This document shows positions 8,996 to 18,968 of a stretch of 64,000 bases of DNA, one piece after another. The notes under the pieces are model-generated. The model worked only from the letters and a program-made list of their open reading frames with translations, had not been told where the DNA came from and did no database searches. The stretch covers positions 3,658,001 to 3,722,000 of the forward strand of contig NZ_CP020737.1 in the NCBI RefSeq assembly GCF_002097715.1. Direction: 5' to 3'. The position numbers were made by a program, and so were the translations under genes. The first letter of the stretch is position 1, and the number at the start of each line of letters is the position of its first letter. The DNA comes from Burkholderia ubonensis subsp. mesacidophila (GTDB taxonomy: Bacteria; Pseudomonadota; Gammaproteobacteria; Burkholderiales; Burkholderiaceae).

Positions 8996-9114
8996 GCCGG
9001 GGCGCCGTTGACGAACGGCCCTGCCAGGCAAGGCAAGGCCCGGCCCGCATCGCGCGGGCGGCCGCCGCGCGCTGCCGCCGCCGCCATAACGTCAACGCTA
9101 CCCAGTTCCACTCC

Positions 9115-10428
9115 ATGTCGAAAACGCCACACGAGGCGCCCGCGCTCACCGCTCACGAGGATCACCCCGGCTGGCGAGCATTCCTGAACACGCACATGCT
9201 GATCTGCGTGTTTCTCGGCTTCACGTCCGGCCTGCCGCTCTTCACGCTCGTCTACCTCGTGCAGGCATGGCTGCGCTCGGAAGGCGTCGAGCTGAAGGAA
9301 ATCGGCCTGTTCGCGCTGATCCAGTTTCCGTACACGTGGAAGTTCCTGTGGGCGCCGCTGATGGACCGCTATCTCCCGCGCCTGCCCGGCTGGCGGCCGG
9401 GCCGCCGGCGCGGCTGGATGCTGCTCACGCAGGTGCTCGTCGCGGGCGCGATCGCCGCGCTCGGCTTCGTGTCGCCGCGCGACTCGATCTGGACGGTCGC
9501 CGCGCTCACCACGCTCGTCGCGTTCTTCGGCGCGAGCTCGGACATCGTAATCGACGCATACCGCCGCGAGCTGCTGCGCGATACCGAGCAGGGCCTCGGC
9601 AATGCGGTGCACGTGAACGCGTACAAGATCGCCGCGCTGATTCCGGGTTCGCTGTCGCTGATCCTGTCCGATCACCTGCCGTGGGACGCCGTGTTCGCAT
9701 TCACCGGCGCGTTCATGCTGCCGGGCATCGTGATGACGCTGCTCGTGCGCGAGCCGGAAGTGATCGGCGCGCCGCCGCGCAGCCTGCGCGACGCGGTCGT
9801 GCTGCCGTTCCGCGAATTCATCCTGCGCGACGGCTGGGCCGGCGCGCTGCTCGTGATCGCGTTCATCTTCCTGTTCAAGCTCGGCGACACGATGGCGACG
9901 ACGCTGTCGACGTCGTTCTTCCTCGACATCGGCTTCAACAAGACGCAGATCGGCGTGATCGCGAAGACGACCGCATTCTGGGCGAGCCTCGCGGGCGGCA
10001 TCATCGGCGGCATCTGGCTCGTGAAGATCGGCATCGCGCGCGGGCTGTGGATCTTCGGCATCCTGCAGATCGTGTCGACGCTCGGCTTCGCGTGGCTCGC
10101 GAAGGCAGGCGCGCAGCCGGTGCTGATGGCGGCCGTCTACGGCTTCGAGACGTTCTCGACCGGCCTCACGCTCGCCGCGTTCACCGCCTACATCGCCAGC
10201 ACCACCGACCCGCGCTACACCGCGACGCAGTTCGCGCTGTTTACGAGCCTCGCGTCGGTGCCGCGCACGCTCGCGTCCGCCGCGAGCGGCTTCATCGTCG
10301 CGAAGATCGGCTGGTTCGACTACTTCCTCGTGTGCGCCGCGCTCGGCATTCCGGGGATGCTGCTGCTGTTCAAGGTCGCGCCGTGGGGCGGCGACGCGCG
10401 CGACAACGGGGTTGCCCGTGCGCAGTGA
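9115..10428 (+). CDS. ampG: Muropeptide permease AmpG (MFS)
   Basis: 437 residues with about twelve to fourteen hydrophobic segments, and AmpG-specific stretches near the N-terminus such as FTSGLPLFTLVYLVQAWLR and FPYTWKFLWAPLMDRY. AmpG is an inner-membrane proton-driven importer of GlcNAc-anhydroMurNAc peptides released during cell-wall turnover; in many Gram-negatives its cargo also sets beta-lactamase induction. No strong Shine-Dalgarno is visible before the ATG at 9115, but the conserved N-terminus fits this start. The 3' end overlaps the next gene by 11 bases. Confidence 0.92.
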   Translation: MSKTPHEAPALTAHEDHPGWRAFLNTHMLICVFLGFTSGLPLFTLVYLVQAWLRSEGVELKEIGLFALIQFPYTWKFLWAPLMDRYLPRLPGWRPGRRRGWMLLTQVLVAGAIAALGFVSPRDSIWTVAALTTLVAFFGASSDIVIDAYRRELLRDTEQGLGNAVHVNAYKIAALIPGSLSLILSDHLPWDAVFAFTGAFMLPGIVMTLLVREPEVIGAPPRSLRDAVVLPFREFILRDGWAGALLVIAFIFLFKLGDTMATTLSTSFFLDIGFNKTQIGVIAKTTAFWASLAGGIIGGIWLVKIGIARGLWIFGILQIVSTLGFAWLAKAGAQPVLMAAVYGFETFSTGLTLAAFTAYIASTTDPRYTATQFALFTSLASVPRTLASAASGFIVAKIGWFDYFLVCAALGIPGMLLLFKVAPWGGDARDNGVARAQ

Positions 10429-11449
10429 CCGATTGCGCCGCATCGCGCGCCTGGCCGCGTCGCTGAGCGTCGGCGTCGCGGCGCTCGGCGCGCACGCAGG
10501 CGACACGGGTTCTGCGGGTTCCGCGGCGGCGCCCGGTTCGGCGCCGTCGGCGACGCCCGCGCCGTCGTCCAACCCGTCCGCGACCGCCGAGCCGGCGCAG
10601 CCGACGGGCGCCGCCGCGTCCGCGAAAGCCTACACGCCGACGCCGCAGCAAGTCCGCTTCGGCAATGCGGTGGCGTTCCGCACGCTGATTCCGTCGCCGC
10701 TCCTCGAGCAGCTGACCGCGAACGAATATGCGCAGATCGTGCAGGCGGCGGCGCAGGACAACCGCCTGCTCCCCGCGAGCCAGCCGCGCGTGAAGCGCCT
10801 GCGCGCGATCGTCGCGAAGCTCGCGCCGTATTCGGTGAAATGGAACGACCGGGTCAAGACGTGGGCGTGGGACGTCAACGTGATCCGCTCGCGCGACATC
10901 CGCGTGTCGTGCCTGCCCGGCGGCAAGATCCTCGTCTACGGCGGGATGCTCGACCGCGTCCGCCTGAACGACGACGAGCTCGGCGTGCTGCTCGCGCACG
11001 GCGTCGCGCATGCGCTGCGCGAACACGCGCGCAGCAGCTTCAGCGATACATCGCAGACATCGCTGCGCGCGGCGGCGCTGCCGCCGCTGTTCGGCGTCGG
11101 CGATCCGCTGCCGCAGCCGCTGAACCTCGACGAGCGTCTGCAGACGATGCACTACGACCCGACCGACGAAACCGAGGCCGACGTGATCGGCGGCGACATC
11201 GCCGCCCGCGCCGGCTTCGATCCGCGTGCCGCGATCACGCTGTGGGACAAGCTCGCCGCCGCGACGCGCGCGAACAAGGCATCGGGCTTCATCTACACGC
11301 ACCCGTATAGCGCCGCGCGCCGCCAGGACCTGCTGAACCGCCTGCCGGACCTGCTGCCGCTGTACGCGAAGGCTACGGCCAGGCGCGTCGACGCGCTGCC
11401 CGACTACGCAGGCATCGGCTCGCAGCGGCGCAAGGTCGCGCGACGCTGA
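10418..11449 (+). CDS. M48-type peptidase-like lipoprotein/secreted protein with altered zinc motif
   Basis: 343 residues. I start at GTG 10418 because GGGG lies about 6 bases upstream; a TTG at 10412 is also possible. A signal peptide (RIARLAASLSVGVAALGAHA) is followed by an Ala/Pro/Ser-rich linker. The M48 core is recognisable: SCLPGGKILVYGGML, then LLAHGVAHALREH, then the third-ligand region DETEADVIGGDIAA. The catalytic motif HExxH reads HGVAH (about residues 195-199): both histidines remain, but the catalytic glutamate is glycine. The protein is therefore probably periplasmic and may bind zinc, but hydrolysis by the usual mechanism is not expected. It overlaps ampG and is likely cotranscribed with it. 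Confidence 0.8.
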   Translation: MRSDRLRRIARLAASLSVGVAALGAHAGDTGSAGSAAAPGSAPSATPAPSSNPSATAEPAQPTGAAASAKAYTPTPQQVRFGNAVAFRTLIPSPLLEQLTANEYAQIVQAAAQDNRLLPASQPRVKRLRAIVAKLAPYSVKWNDRVKTWAWDVNVIRSRDIRVSCLPGGKILVYGGMLDRVRLNDDELGVLLAHGVAHALREHARSSFSDTSQTSLRAAALPPLFGVGDPLPQPLNLDERLQTMHYDPTDETEADVIGGDIAARAGFDPRAAITLWDKLAAATRANKASGFIYTHPYSAARRQDLLNRLPDLLPLYAKATARRVDALPDYAGIGSQRRKVARR

Positions 11450-11485
11450 CCGGATCGCGTGGCGTGCGCGCCGGCGCCCGCCGCG

Positions 11486-12460
11486 CTACGCGCCGACCTC
11501 CCGCTCGTCCGTCCAGTCGACGACCGCCCCGCCGCCGATCGTCCGGCTGCCCGTCTCGCGCATCCAGCGCACCTCGTCGCCGGGGCTGCGGCCGAACAAT
11601 CGCTTGAACTCGCGGCTGAACTGCGACGCGCTCGCGTAGCCGACCCGCGCGGCCGCCGCGCCCGCGCCCATACCGTCCTGCACCATCATCAGCCGCGCCT
11701 GATGCAGGCGTGTCGTCTTCACGTACTGCATCGGCGACGTCGCCGTGACGCTCTTGAACTGCGCATGGAACACCGCGACGCTCATGCCGGCCTCGCGCGC
11801 GAGCGTGTCGACGTCGAGGTCGCTGGTCAGGTCCGCGTGAATGCGACGCAGCGCCTTCGCAATGCGGCCGAACTGATGCTGCTGAACGAGCGCCGCGCGG
11901 ATCGCGTCGCCCTGCGCGCCGGTCAGCACGCGATACGCGATCTCGCGCATGATCGACGGCCCGAGCACGCGCGTGTCGTGCGGAGACGCGAGCGCCTCGA
12001 GCAGCCGCAGCACCGCATCGGCGAGCGGCACGTCGAGCGGCGTCGAATACACGCCGCGCGGCTCGCTGACGGCGACGCCGCGGGTTTCGTCGAGCAGGAT
12101 CGACAATTCGGCGATCACCGCGAGATCGACGCGGATCGAGATCGCGAGAAACGGCTCGTCCGCGCTCGCGAACGTCTCGCATTCGAACGGCAGCGGCACC
12201 GACAGCACGAGATACTGCTGCGCGTCGTAGATGAACGACTGGTTGCCGAGATAGCCGTGCTTGCGCCCCTGGCAGACGACGACGATGCTCGGCTCGTACA
12301 GCACCGGCATGCGCGGCACCGGCCGGTTCGCGCGGATGAAGCGCACGCCTTCCATATCCGCATACGTAAAGCCCTCGTTCGGCGCGAGACGCGCGAGCAG
12401 GTCGATCATGCGGCGCTGCACACGGTCGCCGGCATCGGCGAAAAGGGGCTGGAAGCTCAT
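11486..12460 (-). CDS. AraC-family transcriptional regulator
   Basis: 324 residues from the ATG at 12460; longer upstream frames lack a plausible ribosome site. The N-terminal part (about 1-190) is an AraC_N-type cupin-like domain with NEGFTYADMEGVRFIRA, VPVLYEPSIVVVCQGRK-type sequence, as found in regulators of alcohol or aldehyde dehydrogenases. The C-terminal part has the double helix-turn-helix, with SVAVFHAQFKSVTATSPMQY in the first and AARVGYASASQFSREFKR in the second. It is divergent from the alcohol dehydrogenase gene at 12675, across a 214-base gap, and is likely its activator; the inducer is unknown. Confidence 0.88.
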   Translation of the reverse strand: MSFQPLFADAGDRVQRRMIDLLARLAPNEGFTYADMEGVRFIRANRPVPRMPVLYEPSIVVVCQGRKHGYLGNQSFIYDAQQYLVLSVPLPFECETFASADEPFLAISIRVDLAVIAELSILLDETRGVAVSEPRGVYSTPLDVPLADAVLRLLEALASPHDTRVLGPSIMREIAYRVLTGAQGDAIRAALVQQHQFGRIAKALRRIHADLTSDLDVDTLAREAGMSVAVFHAQFKSVTATSPMQYVKTTRLHQARLMMVQDGMGAGAAAARVGYASASQFSREFKRLFGRSPGDEVRWMRETGSRTIGGGAVVDWTDEREVGA

Positions 12461-12674
12461 CGGCGCAATCCTGGACGGCAAGAGAATCAGGCTTGCAATG
12501 TAGCACTTTGGCGCTGTTTTAGCGGGGTGTTGGCCGCACTTCGAGAGAAATAGGCAAATCTTCGAGACCTTCAGGTATTTCGCGTCGACACCATGCTCCG
12601 TACGATGGCGTCCTGTCTCGCCGCGCCGCCACATGGCGCGACGGCAGCGACTTTTGCCGAACAAGGAGCCCCGC

Positions 12675-13727
12675 ATGAGCACAACCTATGCCTTTGCCGC
12701 GACCGATGCCCAGTCGCCGCTCGCCCCGTTCGAATTCCAGCCGCGCGCGCTGCGCGACCTCGACGTGCAGATCGAGATCCTGTATTGCGGCGTCTGCCAT
12801 TCGGATCTCCATCAGGCCCGCAACGAATGGCGCAACACGACCTATCCGGTCGTTCCCGGTCACGAGATCGTCGGCCGCGTGAGCGCGACCGGCCCGCAGG
12901 TGTCGCGCTTCAAGGTCGGCGAGCTGGTCGGCGTCGGCTGTCTCGTCGATTCGTGCCGCACCTGCCCGAGCTGCGCGGAAGGGCTCGAGCAGTATTGCGA
13001 GAACGGTTTCGTCGGCACCTACAACGGCCGCGACCGCGTGAGCGGCGACGTGACGTACGGCGGCTATTCGACGCAGATCGTCGTCGACGAGGCGTTCGTG
13101 CTGCGCGTGCCGGACACGCTCGATCCGGCCGGCGCCGCGCCGCTCCTGTGCGCGGGGATCACCACGTATTCGCCGCTGCGCCAGTGGAACGTCGGCCCGG
13201 GCAAGAAGGTCGGCATCGTCGGCCTGGGCGGCCTCGGCCATATGGGCGTGAAGCTTGCGCGCGCGATGGGCGCGCACGTCGTGCTGTTCACGACGTCGCC
13301 GTCGAAGGTCGAGGACGGCAAGCGGCTCGGCGCGCACGAAGTGGTGATCTCGAAGGACGACGCGCAGATGAACGCGCACCTGAACAGCTTCGACTTCATC
13401 CTGAACACGGTCGCCGCGCAGCACGACCTGAACCCGTTCCTGCACCTGCTGAAGCGCGACGGCACGATGACGCTGGTCGGCGCGCCGGAGCACGACCATC
13501 CGTCGCCGCAGGTGTTCAACCTGATCTTCAAGCGCCGCCGTCTTGCGGGCTCGCTGATCGGCGGGATCGCCGAGACGCAGGAAATGCTCGATTTCTGCGC
13601 GGAGCACGGGATCACGTCGGATATCGAGACGATCCCGATGCAGCAGATCAATGCGGCTTACGAGCGGATGTTGAAGAGCGATGTGAAGTATCGGTTCGTG
13701 ATCGATATGGCGTCGATCAAGGCGTAA
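12675..13727 (+). CDS. Zinc-dependent NAD(P)H alcohol dehydrogenase (YahK/CAD type)
   Basis: 350 residues, starting at the ATG at 12675 with AAGGAG 6 bases upstream. It is a medium-chain dehydrogenase with the catalytic zinc site in CGVCHSDLHQARNEW and GHEIVGRV, structural-zinc cysteines in CRTCPSCAEGLEQYC, and Rossmann motif GLGGLGHMG (about residue 180). It reduces aldehydes or oxidises alcohols in the cytoplasm; relatives prefer NADPH and broad aldehyde substrates. The divergent AraC regulator probably controls it. A bidirectional terminator follows. Confidence 0.92.
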   Translation: MSTTYAFAATDAQSPLAPFEFQPRALRDLDVQIEILYCGVCHSDLHQARNEWRNTTYPVVPGHEIVGRVSATGPQVSRFKVGELVGVGCLVDSCRTCPSCAEGLEQYCENGFVGTYNGRDRVSGDVTYGGYSTQIVVDEAFVLRVPDTLDPAGAAPLLCAGITTYSPLRQWNVGPGKKVGIVGLGGLGHMGVKLARAMGAHVVLFTTSPSKVEDGKRLGAHEVVISKDDAQMNAHLNSFDFILNTVAAQHDLNPFLHLLKRDGTMTLVGAPEHDHPSPQVFNLIFKRRRLAGSLIGGIAETQEMLDFCAEHGITSDIETIPMQQINAAYERMLKSDVKYRFVIDMASIKA

Positions 13728-13775
13728 GCGGTCATACCTCGCGCGGCGCGCCATGCATGCCGCCGCGCGCCAAAC

Positions 13776-13804
13776 AAAACGGGCTGCATGTCGCAGCCCG
13801 TTTT
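13776..13804. terminator. Bidirectional intrinsic terminator between adh and xth
   Basis: A perfect 12-base stem (AAAACGGGCTGC with GCAGCCCGTTTT), a 5-base loop, and T/A tracts built into the stem ends, located between two convergent genes. Confidence 0.9.
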
Positions 13805-13836
13805 GCCTCCGACACCCGCGCCACGCGCGGCGCACG

Positions 13837-14610
13837 TCACTTCTTGTAGTCGTAATCCACCGTCAGCGGCGCATGATCGCTGAACTTGACGTCGCGGAAG
13901 ATCGACGTGCTTTTCGCGGTGCCCGCAATACCCGGCGTCGCGATCTGGTAATCGATCCGCCACCCGACGTTCTTCGCATACGCCTGGCCGCGGTTGCTCC
14001 ACCACGTGTACTGCTCGGCGCGCGGATCGAGCGTGCGGAACACGTCGACGTAGCCGACGTCGTCGAACAGCTTCGTGAGCCACGCGCGCTCTTCCGGCAG
14101 GCAGCCGGAATTCTTCTGGTTGCTCTTCCAGTTCTTGATGTCGATTTCCTTGTGGACGATGTTCACGTCGCCGCACAGGATCACTTCGCGCTTCTTCTTC
14201 AGGTCGGCAAGGTGCGGCATGAATTCGTCCATGAAGCGGTACTTCGCCTGCTGGCGGTCGTCGCCGCTCGAGCCGGACGGCACGTACACCGACACGACCG
14301 ACAGCTTGCCGTAGCGGGCCTCGACGTAGCGCCCCTCGGAATCGAATTCGCTGCTGCCGAAGCCGATGATCACGTCATCGGGCTCGTGGCGGCTGTACAG
14401 CCCCGCGCCGCTGTAGCCCTTCTTCTCGGCGTGGTGGAAATAGCTCTTGAAGCCGTGCGGCTCGACGAATTCGGCCGGCAGGTCGTCGGCCGACACCTTG
14501 ATCTCCTGCACGCACACGCAATCGGCGTTCTGCTCGCCGAGCCATTCGAAGAAGCCTTTCTTCGCGGCGGAGCGGATGCCGTTCAGGTTGGCGGTAATCA
14601 CACGCATCAT
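13837..14610 (-). CDS. xth: Exodeoxyribonuclease III
   Basis: 257 residues of the endonuclease/exonuclease/phosphatase fold. Catalytic motifs are in order: ITANLNGIRSA (Asn), CVQEIKV (Glu metal ligand), CGDVNIVHKEIDI (Asp/Asn pair), and FSDHAPLTVDY at the end (Asp-His). The enzyme repairs abasic sites and degrades 3' ends in base-excision repair. The start is one of two adjacent ATG codons (14610 or 14607). The gene converges on the dehydrogenase and shares its terminator. Normal family length. Confidence 0.95.
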   Translation of the reverse strand: MMRVITANLNGIRSAAKKGFFEWLGEQNADCVCVQEIKVSADDLPAEFVEPHGFKSYFHHAEKKGYSGAGLYSRHEPDDVIIGFGSSEFDSEGRYVEARYGKLSVVSVYVPSGSSGDDRQQAKYRFMDEFMPHLADLKKKREVILCGDVNIVHKEIDIKNWKSNQKNSGCLPEERAWLTKLFDDVGYVDVFRTLDPRAEQYTWWSNRGQAYAKNVGWRIDYQIATPGIAGTAKSTSIFRDVKFSDHAPLTVDYDYKK

Positions 14611-14680
14611 GTCGGGTTTCCGTTCAGTATTCTCAGGTTTGGATCGTAGCGCCTCGCCGGCCGCACCTCGCCGGCCGCGC

Positions 14681-15520
14681 TTACCGGATCTTCACGCCTT
14701 CCAGCTCGGGCTTCGCCGGCGGGAATTCCAGCTTCATGTCGGTCAGCGTGCGCAGCAGCAGCTCGGCGATCATCACGTTGCGGTGCGTCTTCGAGTTCGC
14801 CGGAATCACATACCACGGCGCATGCTCGGCCGACGTCGCGGCGAGCGCGTCGCGGTACGCGTCCTGGTACGCATCCCAATGCTTGCGGGCATCGAGATCC
14901 GAAATGTCGAATTTCCAGTGCTTGACCGGATCGTCGATACGCGCCTGCAGCCGGTCGCGCTGCTCGTCCTTCGAGATGTGCAGGAAGCACTTGACGATCG
15001 TCGTGCCGTTCTCGACGAGCATCGTCTCGAAGTCGCGGATCTGCCGGTAGCGGCGCTCGCACTCCTTCTCGTCGATCGCGCCCAGCACGCGCGGCACGAG
15101 CACGTCTTCATAGTGGCTGCGGTTGAAGATCGCGAGCTCGCCGGCCGCCGGCACCTGCGCATGCACGCGCCACAGGAAGTCGTGCGCGGCCTCGATCGGC
15201 GTCGGCGCCTTGAACGGCACGACGCGCAGGCCGAGCGGGTCGACCTCGCGGAACACCGCGCGCACGGTGCCGTCCTTGCCGCTCGTGTCCATCCCCTGCA
15301 GCACGAGCAGCACGCGCTTCTTCTGCTGCGTGTGCAGCCGCTCCTGCTGCACGTCGAGCTCCATCGAGACCGACGAAAGCCGCTCGCGGTCGGCCTCCTT
15401 CGCGCCCGACGAGAACGGCTTTGCGGACGGATCGTATGCGCCCAGCGAGAACGCTGCCGCGTCCTTCTCGCGCGTGTGGTACGGCACCCGGTAATCGTCG
15501 AGCGACGGTTGTTTCGCCAT
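14681..15520 (-). CDS. ppk2: Polyphosphate kinase 2 family protein
   Basis: 279 residues from the ATG at 15520, where GGAGG lies 5 bases upstream; the longer frame to 15568 is rejected. It carries the PPK2 Walker A VLQGMDTSGKDGTVRAVF (about residue 70), the Walker B region ELAIFNRSHYEDVLVPRV, and a C-terminal WYVIPANSKTHRN lid-like segment. PPK2 enzymes transfer phosphate between inorganic polyphosphate and nucleotides (mono- or diphosphates depending on subclass), so it would regenerate nucleotides from polyphosphate. Subclass is not decided from sequence alone. It lies between xth and gatB, apparently as its own unit. Confidence 0.9.
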   Translation of the reverse strand: MAKQPSLDDYRVPYHTREKDAAAFSLGAYDPSAKPFSSGAKEADRERLSSVSMELDVQQERLHTQQKKRVLLVLQGMDTSGKDGTVRAVFREVDPLGLRVVPFKAPTPIEAAHDFLWRVHAQVPAAGELAIFNRSHYEDVLVPRVLGAIDEKECERRYRQIRDFETMLVENGTTIVKCFLHISKDEQRDRLQARIDDPVKHWKFDISDLDARKHWDAYQDAYRDALAATSAEHAPWYVIPANSKTHRNVMIAELLLRTLTDMKLEFPPAKPELEGVKIR

Positions 15521-15632
15521 GCGTTCCTCCGTGTGACGGCGCGCACGCGGCGTGCGCACCAGTTGCAACGGGCCGCCCCGAACAGGTTCGGCGGCGGCCC
15601 GTTATCAAGCGCGGTTCAGGCGCGTGCGCCGC

Positions 15633-17105
15633 TTACCCGAGCTTCTTCTTCAGCAGCTCGTTGACCTGCTGCGGGTTCGCCTTGCCCTTCGTCGCCTTCA
15701 TCGCCTGGCCGATCAGCGCGTTGAACGCCTTTTCCTTGCCCGCGCGGAATTCCTCGACCGACTTCGCGTTCGCCGCGAGCACCTCGTCGATGATCGCCTC
15801 GAGCGCGCCGGTGTCGGAGATCTGCTTCAGGCCCTTCGCGTCGATGATGCGGTCGGCCGCGGCTTCGTCGGTCGCCTTCTCTTCCCAGATCGTCGCAAAA
15901 ATTTCCTTCGCGATCTTGTTCGAGATCGTGCCGTCCGCAATTCGCTGCAGCACGAGCGCGAGCTGCGCGGCCGACACGGGAATCGCATCGATCTCGATGC
16001 CGTCGCGGTTCATCTGCGACGATACGTCGCCCATCAGCCAGTTAGCGGCGATCTTCGCATTCGCGGCGCCCGCCTTCGCGACGACCGCCTCGAAGTACGC
16101 GGCCATTGCCTTGCTCGACGTCAGCACGCCCGCGTCATAGGCGGACACGCCGTACTGCTCGACGAAGCGCTGCTGCATCGCAACCGGCAGCTCGGGCATG
16201 CCGGCCTTCACGCGCTCGACCCAGTCCGCGCCGATCACGAGCGGCATCAGGTCCGGATCGGGGAAGTAGCGGTAGTCGTGCGCGTCTTCCTTGCTGCGCA
16301 TCGACTTCGTCACGCGCGCGTCCGGGTCGTACAGGCGGGTTTCCTGCACGACTTCGCCGCCGTCCTCGATCAGCTCGATCTGGCGGCGCACTTCATAGTT
16401 GATCGCTTCCTCGAGGAAACGGAACGAGTTCAGGTTCTTGATCTCGGCGCGCGTGCCGAACTTCTCCTGGCCGACCGGGCGCACCGACACGTTCGCGTCG
16501 CAGCGGAACGAACCTTCCTGCATGTTGCCGTCGCAGATGCCGAGCCACACGACGAGGCCGTGCAGCGCCTTCGCGTAGGCGACCGCCTCGGCCGCGCTGC
16601 GCATTTCCGGCTCGGTGACGATCTCGAGCAGCGGCGTGCCCGCGCGGTTCAGGTCGATACCCGTCATCCCCGCGTAGTCCTCGTGCAGCGACTTGCCCGC
16701 ATCTTCCTCCAGATGCGCGCGGGTCAGGTTGATCGTCTTCGAATACGCGTCCTTGCCGGCCTTTTCATTCGCGGGCACCTGGATCGTGATCGTGCCGCCC
16801 TGAACGACCGGGATCTCGTACTGGCTGATCTGATAGCCCTTCGGCAGGTCCGGATAGAAGTAATTCTTGCGCGCGAAGATGCTGCGCGGCGCGATGGTCG
16901 AGCCGATCGCGAGGCCGAAGCGGATCGCCCGCTCGACCGCGCCGCGGTTCAGCACCGGCAGCACGCCCGGCAGCGCCAGGTCGACCGGGCAGGCCTGCGT
17001 GTTCGGCTCCGCGCCGAACTGCGTCGGCGCGCCGGAGAAAATCTTCGAGACGGTCGACAGCTGCGCGTGCGTCTCGAGACCGATGACGACTTCCCATTGA
17101 GTCAT
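15633..17105 (-). CDS. gatB: Asp/Glu-tRNA amidotransferase subunit B
   Basis: 490 residues. N-terminal kinase-type domain starts [18 protein letters not shown] and includes [25 protein letters not shown]; a C-terminal GatB/YqeY domain ends in [14 protein letters not shown]. GatB binds misacylated Glu-tRNA(Gln) or Asp-tRNA(Asn), phosphorylates the acyl group with ATP, and accepts ammonia channelled from GatA. It is the last gene of a gatC-gatA-gatB operon, 3 bases after gatA. Confidence 0.97.
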   Translation of the reverse strand: MTQWEVVIGLETHAQLSTVSKIFSGAPTQFGAEPNTQACPVDLALPGVLPVLNRGAVERAIRFGLAIGSTIAPRSIFARKNYFYPDLPKGYQISQYEIPVVQGGTITIQVPANEKAGKDAYSKTINLTRAHLEEDAGKSLHEDYAGMTGIDLNRAGTPLLEIVTEPEMRSAAEAVAYAKALHGLVVWLGICDGNMQEGSFRCDANVSVRPVGQEKFGTRAEIKNLNSFRFLEEAINYEVRRQIELIEDGGEVVQETRLYDPDARVTKSMRSKEDAHDYRYFPDPDLMPLVIGADWVERVKAGMPELPVAMQQRFVEQYGVSAYDAGVLTSSKAMAAYFEAVVAKAGAANAKIAANWLMGDVSSQMNRDGIEIDAIPVSAAQLALVLQRIADGTISNKIAKEIFATIWEEKATDEAAADRIIDAKGLKQISDTGALEAIIDEVLAANAKSVEEFRAGKEKAFNALIGQAMKATKGKANPQQVNELLKKKLG

Positions 17106-17108
17106 TGC

Positions 17109-18599
17109 TTACACCCCCGCCGGAACTTGCTTGTGCCAGTCGGTCGCGCGCTGGAACGCGTCGGCGACCTGCAGCATCCGGGCTTCGTTGAAATAGTTGC
17201 CGATGATCTGCAGGCCGACCGGGCGCTTCGCGTTCGCGCCCGCGCCGAAACCGCACGGCACGCTCATGCCGGGCAGGCCCGCGAGGCTCACCGACAGCGT
17301 ATAGATATCCGCGAGATACATCTGCACCGGATCGTCGCCCTTCGCGCCGAGGTCCCAGGCGACCGTCGGCGACGCCGGGCCCATGATCACGTCGCAGGAC
17401 TTGAACGCTTCCTGGAAATCCTGCGCGATGATGCGGCGGATCTTCTGCGCCTGCAGGTAGTACGCGTCGTAGTAGCCGTGCGACAGCACGTAGGTGCCGA
17501 TCAGGATGCGGCGCTTCACCTCGGGGCCGAAGCCTTCGGCGCGCGACTTCTTGTACATGTCGAGCAGGTCGCCGTATTCGGCGGCGCGGTGGCCGTAGCG
17601 CACGCCGTCGAAGCGCGACAGGTTCGACGATGCCTCGGCCGGCGCGATCACGTAATAGACGGGGATCGACAGCTCGGTCTTCGGCAGCGACACCGGCACG
17701 AGCGTCGCGCCGAGCGCTTCATAAGCCTTGAGCGCCGCGTCGACCGCCGCGCGCACGTCGTCGGCGAGGCCGTCGCCGAAATATTCGGCCGGCAGGCCGA
17801 TGCGCAGGCCCGCGAGCGGCTTGCCCGCATCGTTGCCCGGCGCCCACGGCTGGCCGAGGTGGCGCGTGAAGTCCTCGTCGTCGCGCTCGAGGCTCGTCGA
17901 GTCGCGCTCGTCGAAGCCCGCCATCGCGTTGAGCAGCAGCGCGCAGTCGGCGGCGCTCTGCGCCATCGGGCCGCCCTGGTCGAGCGACGACGCGAACGCG
18001 ATCATCCCGTAGCGCGACACGCGGCCGTAGGTCGGCTTGATGCCGGTCACGCCGGCAAACGACGCCGGCTGGCGGATCGAGCCGCCGGTGTCGGTGCCGG
18101 TCGCGGCCGGCGCGAGGCGCGCGGCGACGGCGGCCGAGCTGCCGCCCGAGCTGCCGCCCGGCACCGCGTTCGTGTCCCACGGGTTCTTCACCGGGCCGAA
18201 CGCGGAGTTCTCGTTCGACGAGCCCATCGCGAACTCGTCCATGTTGGTCTTGCCGAGCGTGACCATGCCGGCCGCCGACAGGCGGGCGACGACGGTCGCG
18301 TCGAACGGGCTCGCGTAGTTCGCGAGCATCTTCGAGCCGGCGGTCGAGCGCCAGCCGCGCGTGACGAACACGTCCTTGTGGGCGATCGGCAGGCCGGCGA
18401 GCGGGCCGGCCGCGCCGCGCGCGAGCTCGGCGTCGGCGGCCTTCGCCTGCGCGAGCGTGAGGTCGGCGTCGACGTGGACGAACGCGTTCAGGTCCTGCGC
18501 GGCGTCGATCCGTTTCAGATAGTGCTGCGCCAGCTCGACGGCCGAGCATTCCTTGGCGGCGAGCGCGGCGCGCAGTTCGGTCAGGCTTTTTGCGTGCAT
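17109..18599 (-). CDS. gatA: Asp/Glu-tRNA amidotransferase subunit A
   Basis: 496 residues. Amidase-signature family: the catalytic Lys in [14 protein letters not shown] (about residue 76), and Ser-cisSer-Lys partners in [16 protein letters not shown] with the nucleophile serine in [12 protein letters not shown] (about residue 175). GatA releases ammonia from glutamine and passes it to GatB. Middle gene of gatCAB; starts at ATG 18599, with 69 bases to the upstream gatC. Confidence 0.97.
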   Translation of the reverse strand: MHAKSLTELRAALAAKECSAVELAQHYLKRIDAAQDLNAFVHVDADLTLAQAKAADAELARGAAGPLAGLPIAHKDVFVTRGWRSTAGSKMLANYASPFDATVVARLSAAGMVTLGKTNMDEFAMGSSNENSAFGPVKNPWDTNAVPGGSSGGSSAAVAARLAPAATGTDTGGSIRQPASFAGVTGIKPTYGRVSRYGMIAFASSLDQGGPMAQSAADCALLLNAMAGFDERDSTSLERDDEDFTRHLGQPWAPGNDAGKPLAGLRIGLPAEYFGDGLADDVRAAVDAALKAYEALGATLVPVSLPKTELSIPVYYVIAPAEASSNLSRFDGVRYGHRAAEYGDLLDMYKKSRAEGFGPEVKRRILIGTYVLSHGYYDAYYLQAQKIRRIIAQDFQEAFKSCDVIMGPASPTVAWDLGAKGDDPVQMYLADIYTLSVSLAGLPGMSVPCGFGAGANAKRPVGLQIIGNYFNEARMLQVADAFQRATDWHKQVPAGV

Positions 18600-18668
18600 T
18601 GAGTGGTTTTCCTGGGAATTCTGGGGCGCGTGCGGCGCGCAACGGCGCGCACGCTTGTCATCGAACGC

Positions 18669-18968
18669 TTACTCGATCACCTTCGGCACGAGATACAGGC
18701 CGTCCTGCACGGCCGGCGCCGGACGCTGGTTGTCGTCGCGGTTCACCGTTTCCGTGACGGCGTCGTCGCGCAGGCGCTGCGCGACTTCCTGGATCTGTTC
18801 GATCGGGTGGGCGAGCGGCGCGATGCCGGCGGTGTCGACCGCCTGCATCTGCTCGACGAGGCCGAAGAATTCATTGAGCTGGCCGAGCGTATGCTCGGCG
18901 TCGGCGTCGGCCATTTCGAGGCGCGCAAGGTGCGCGATGCGTTTCACATCGGTCAGGGTCAGAGCCAT
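18669..18968 (-). CDS. gatC: Asp/Glu-tRNA amidotransferase subunit C
   Basis: 99 residues, from the ATG at 18968 ([19 protein letters not shown]), the standard GatC N-terminus; a longer upstream frame to 19250 is rejected. GatC is the small belt-like subunit that stabilises the GatA-GatB complex. Conserved features include [16 protein letters not shown] and the C-terminal [11 protein letters not shown]. First gene of the operon. Confidence 0.96.
   Translation of the reverse strand: MALTLTDVKRIAHLARLEMADADAEHTLGQLNEFFGLVEQMQAVDTAGIAPLAHPIEQIQEVAQRLRDDAVTETVNRDDNQRPAPAVQDGLYLVPKVIE

Noticed and set aside
12461..12682. N-terminal extension of the AraC regulator
   Set aside because: It overlaps the divergent dehydrogenase start and its promoter region; the family N-terminus fits ATG 12460.
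15552..18602. Plus-strand open frame of 1016 codons opposite gatA and gatB
   Set aside because: Antisense shadow typical of very high GC; composition is Arg/Val/Asp-biased and gatA/gatB are certain.
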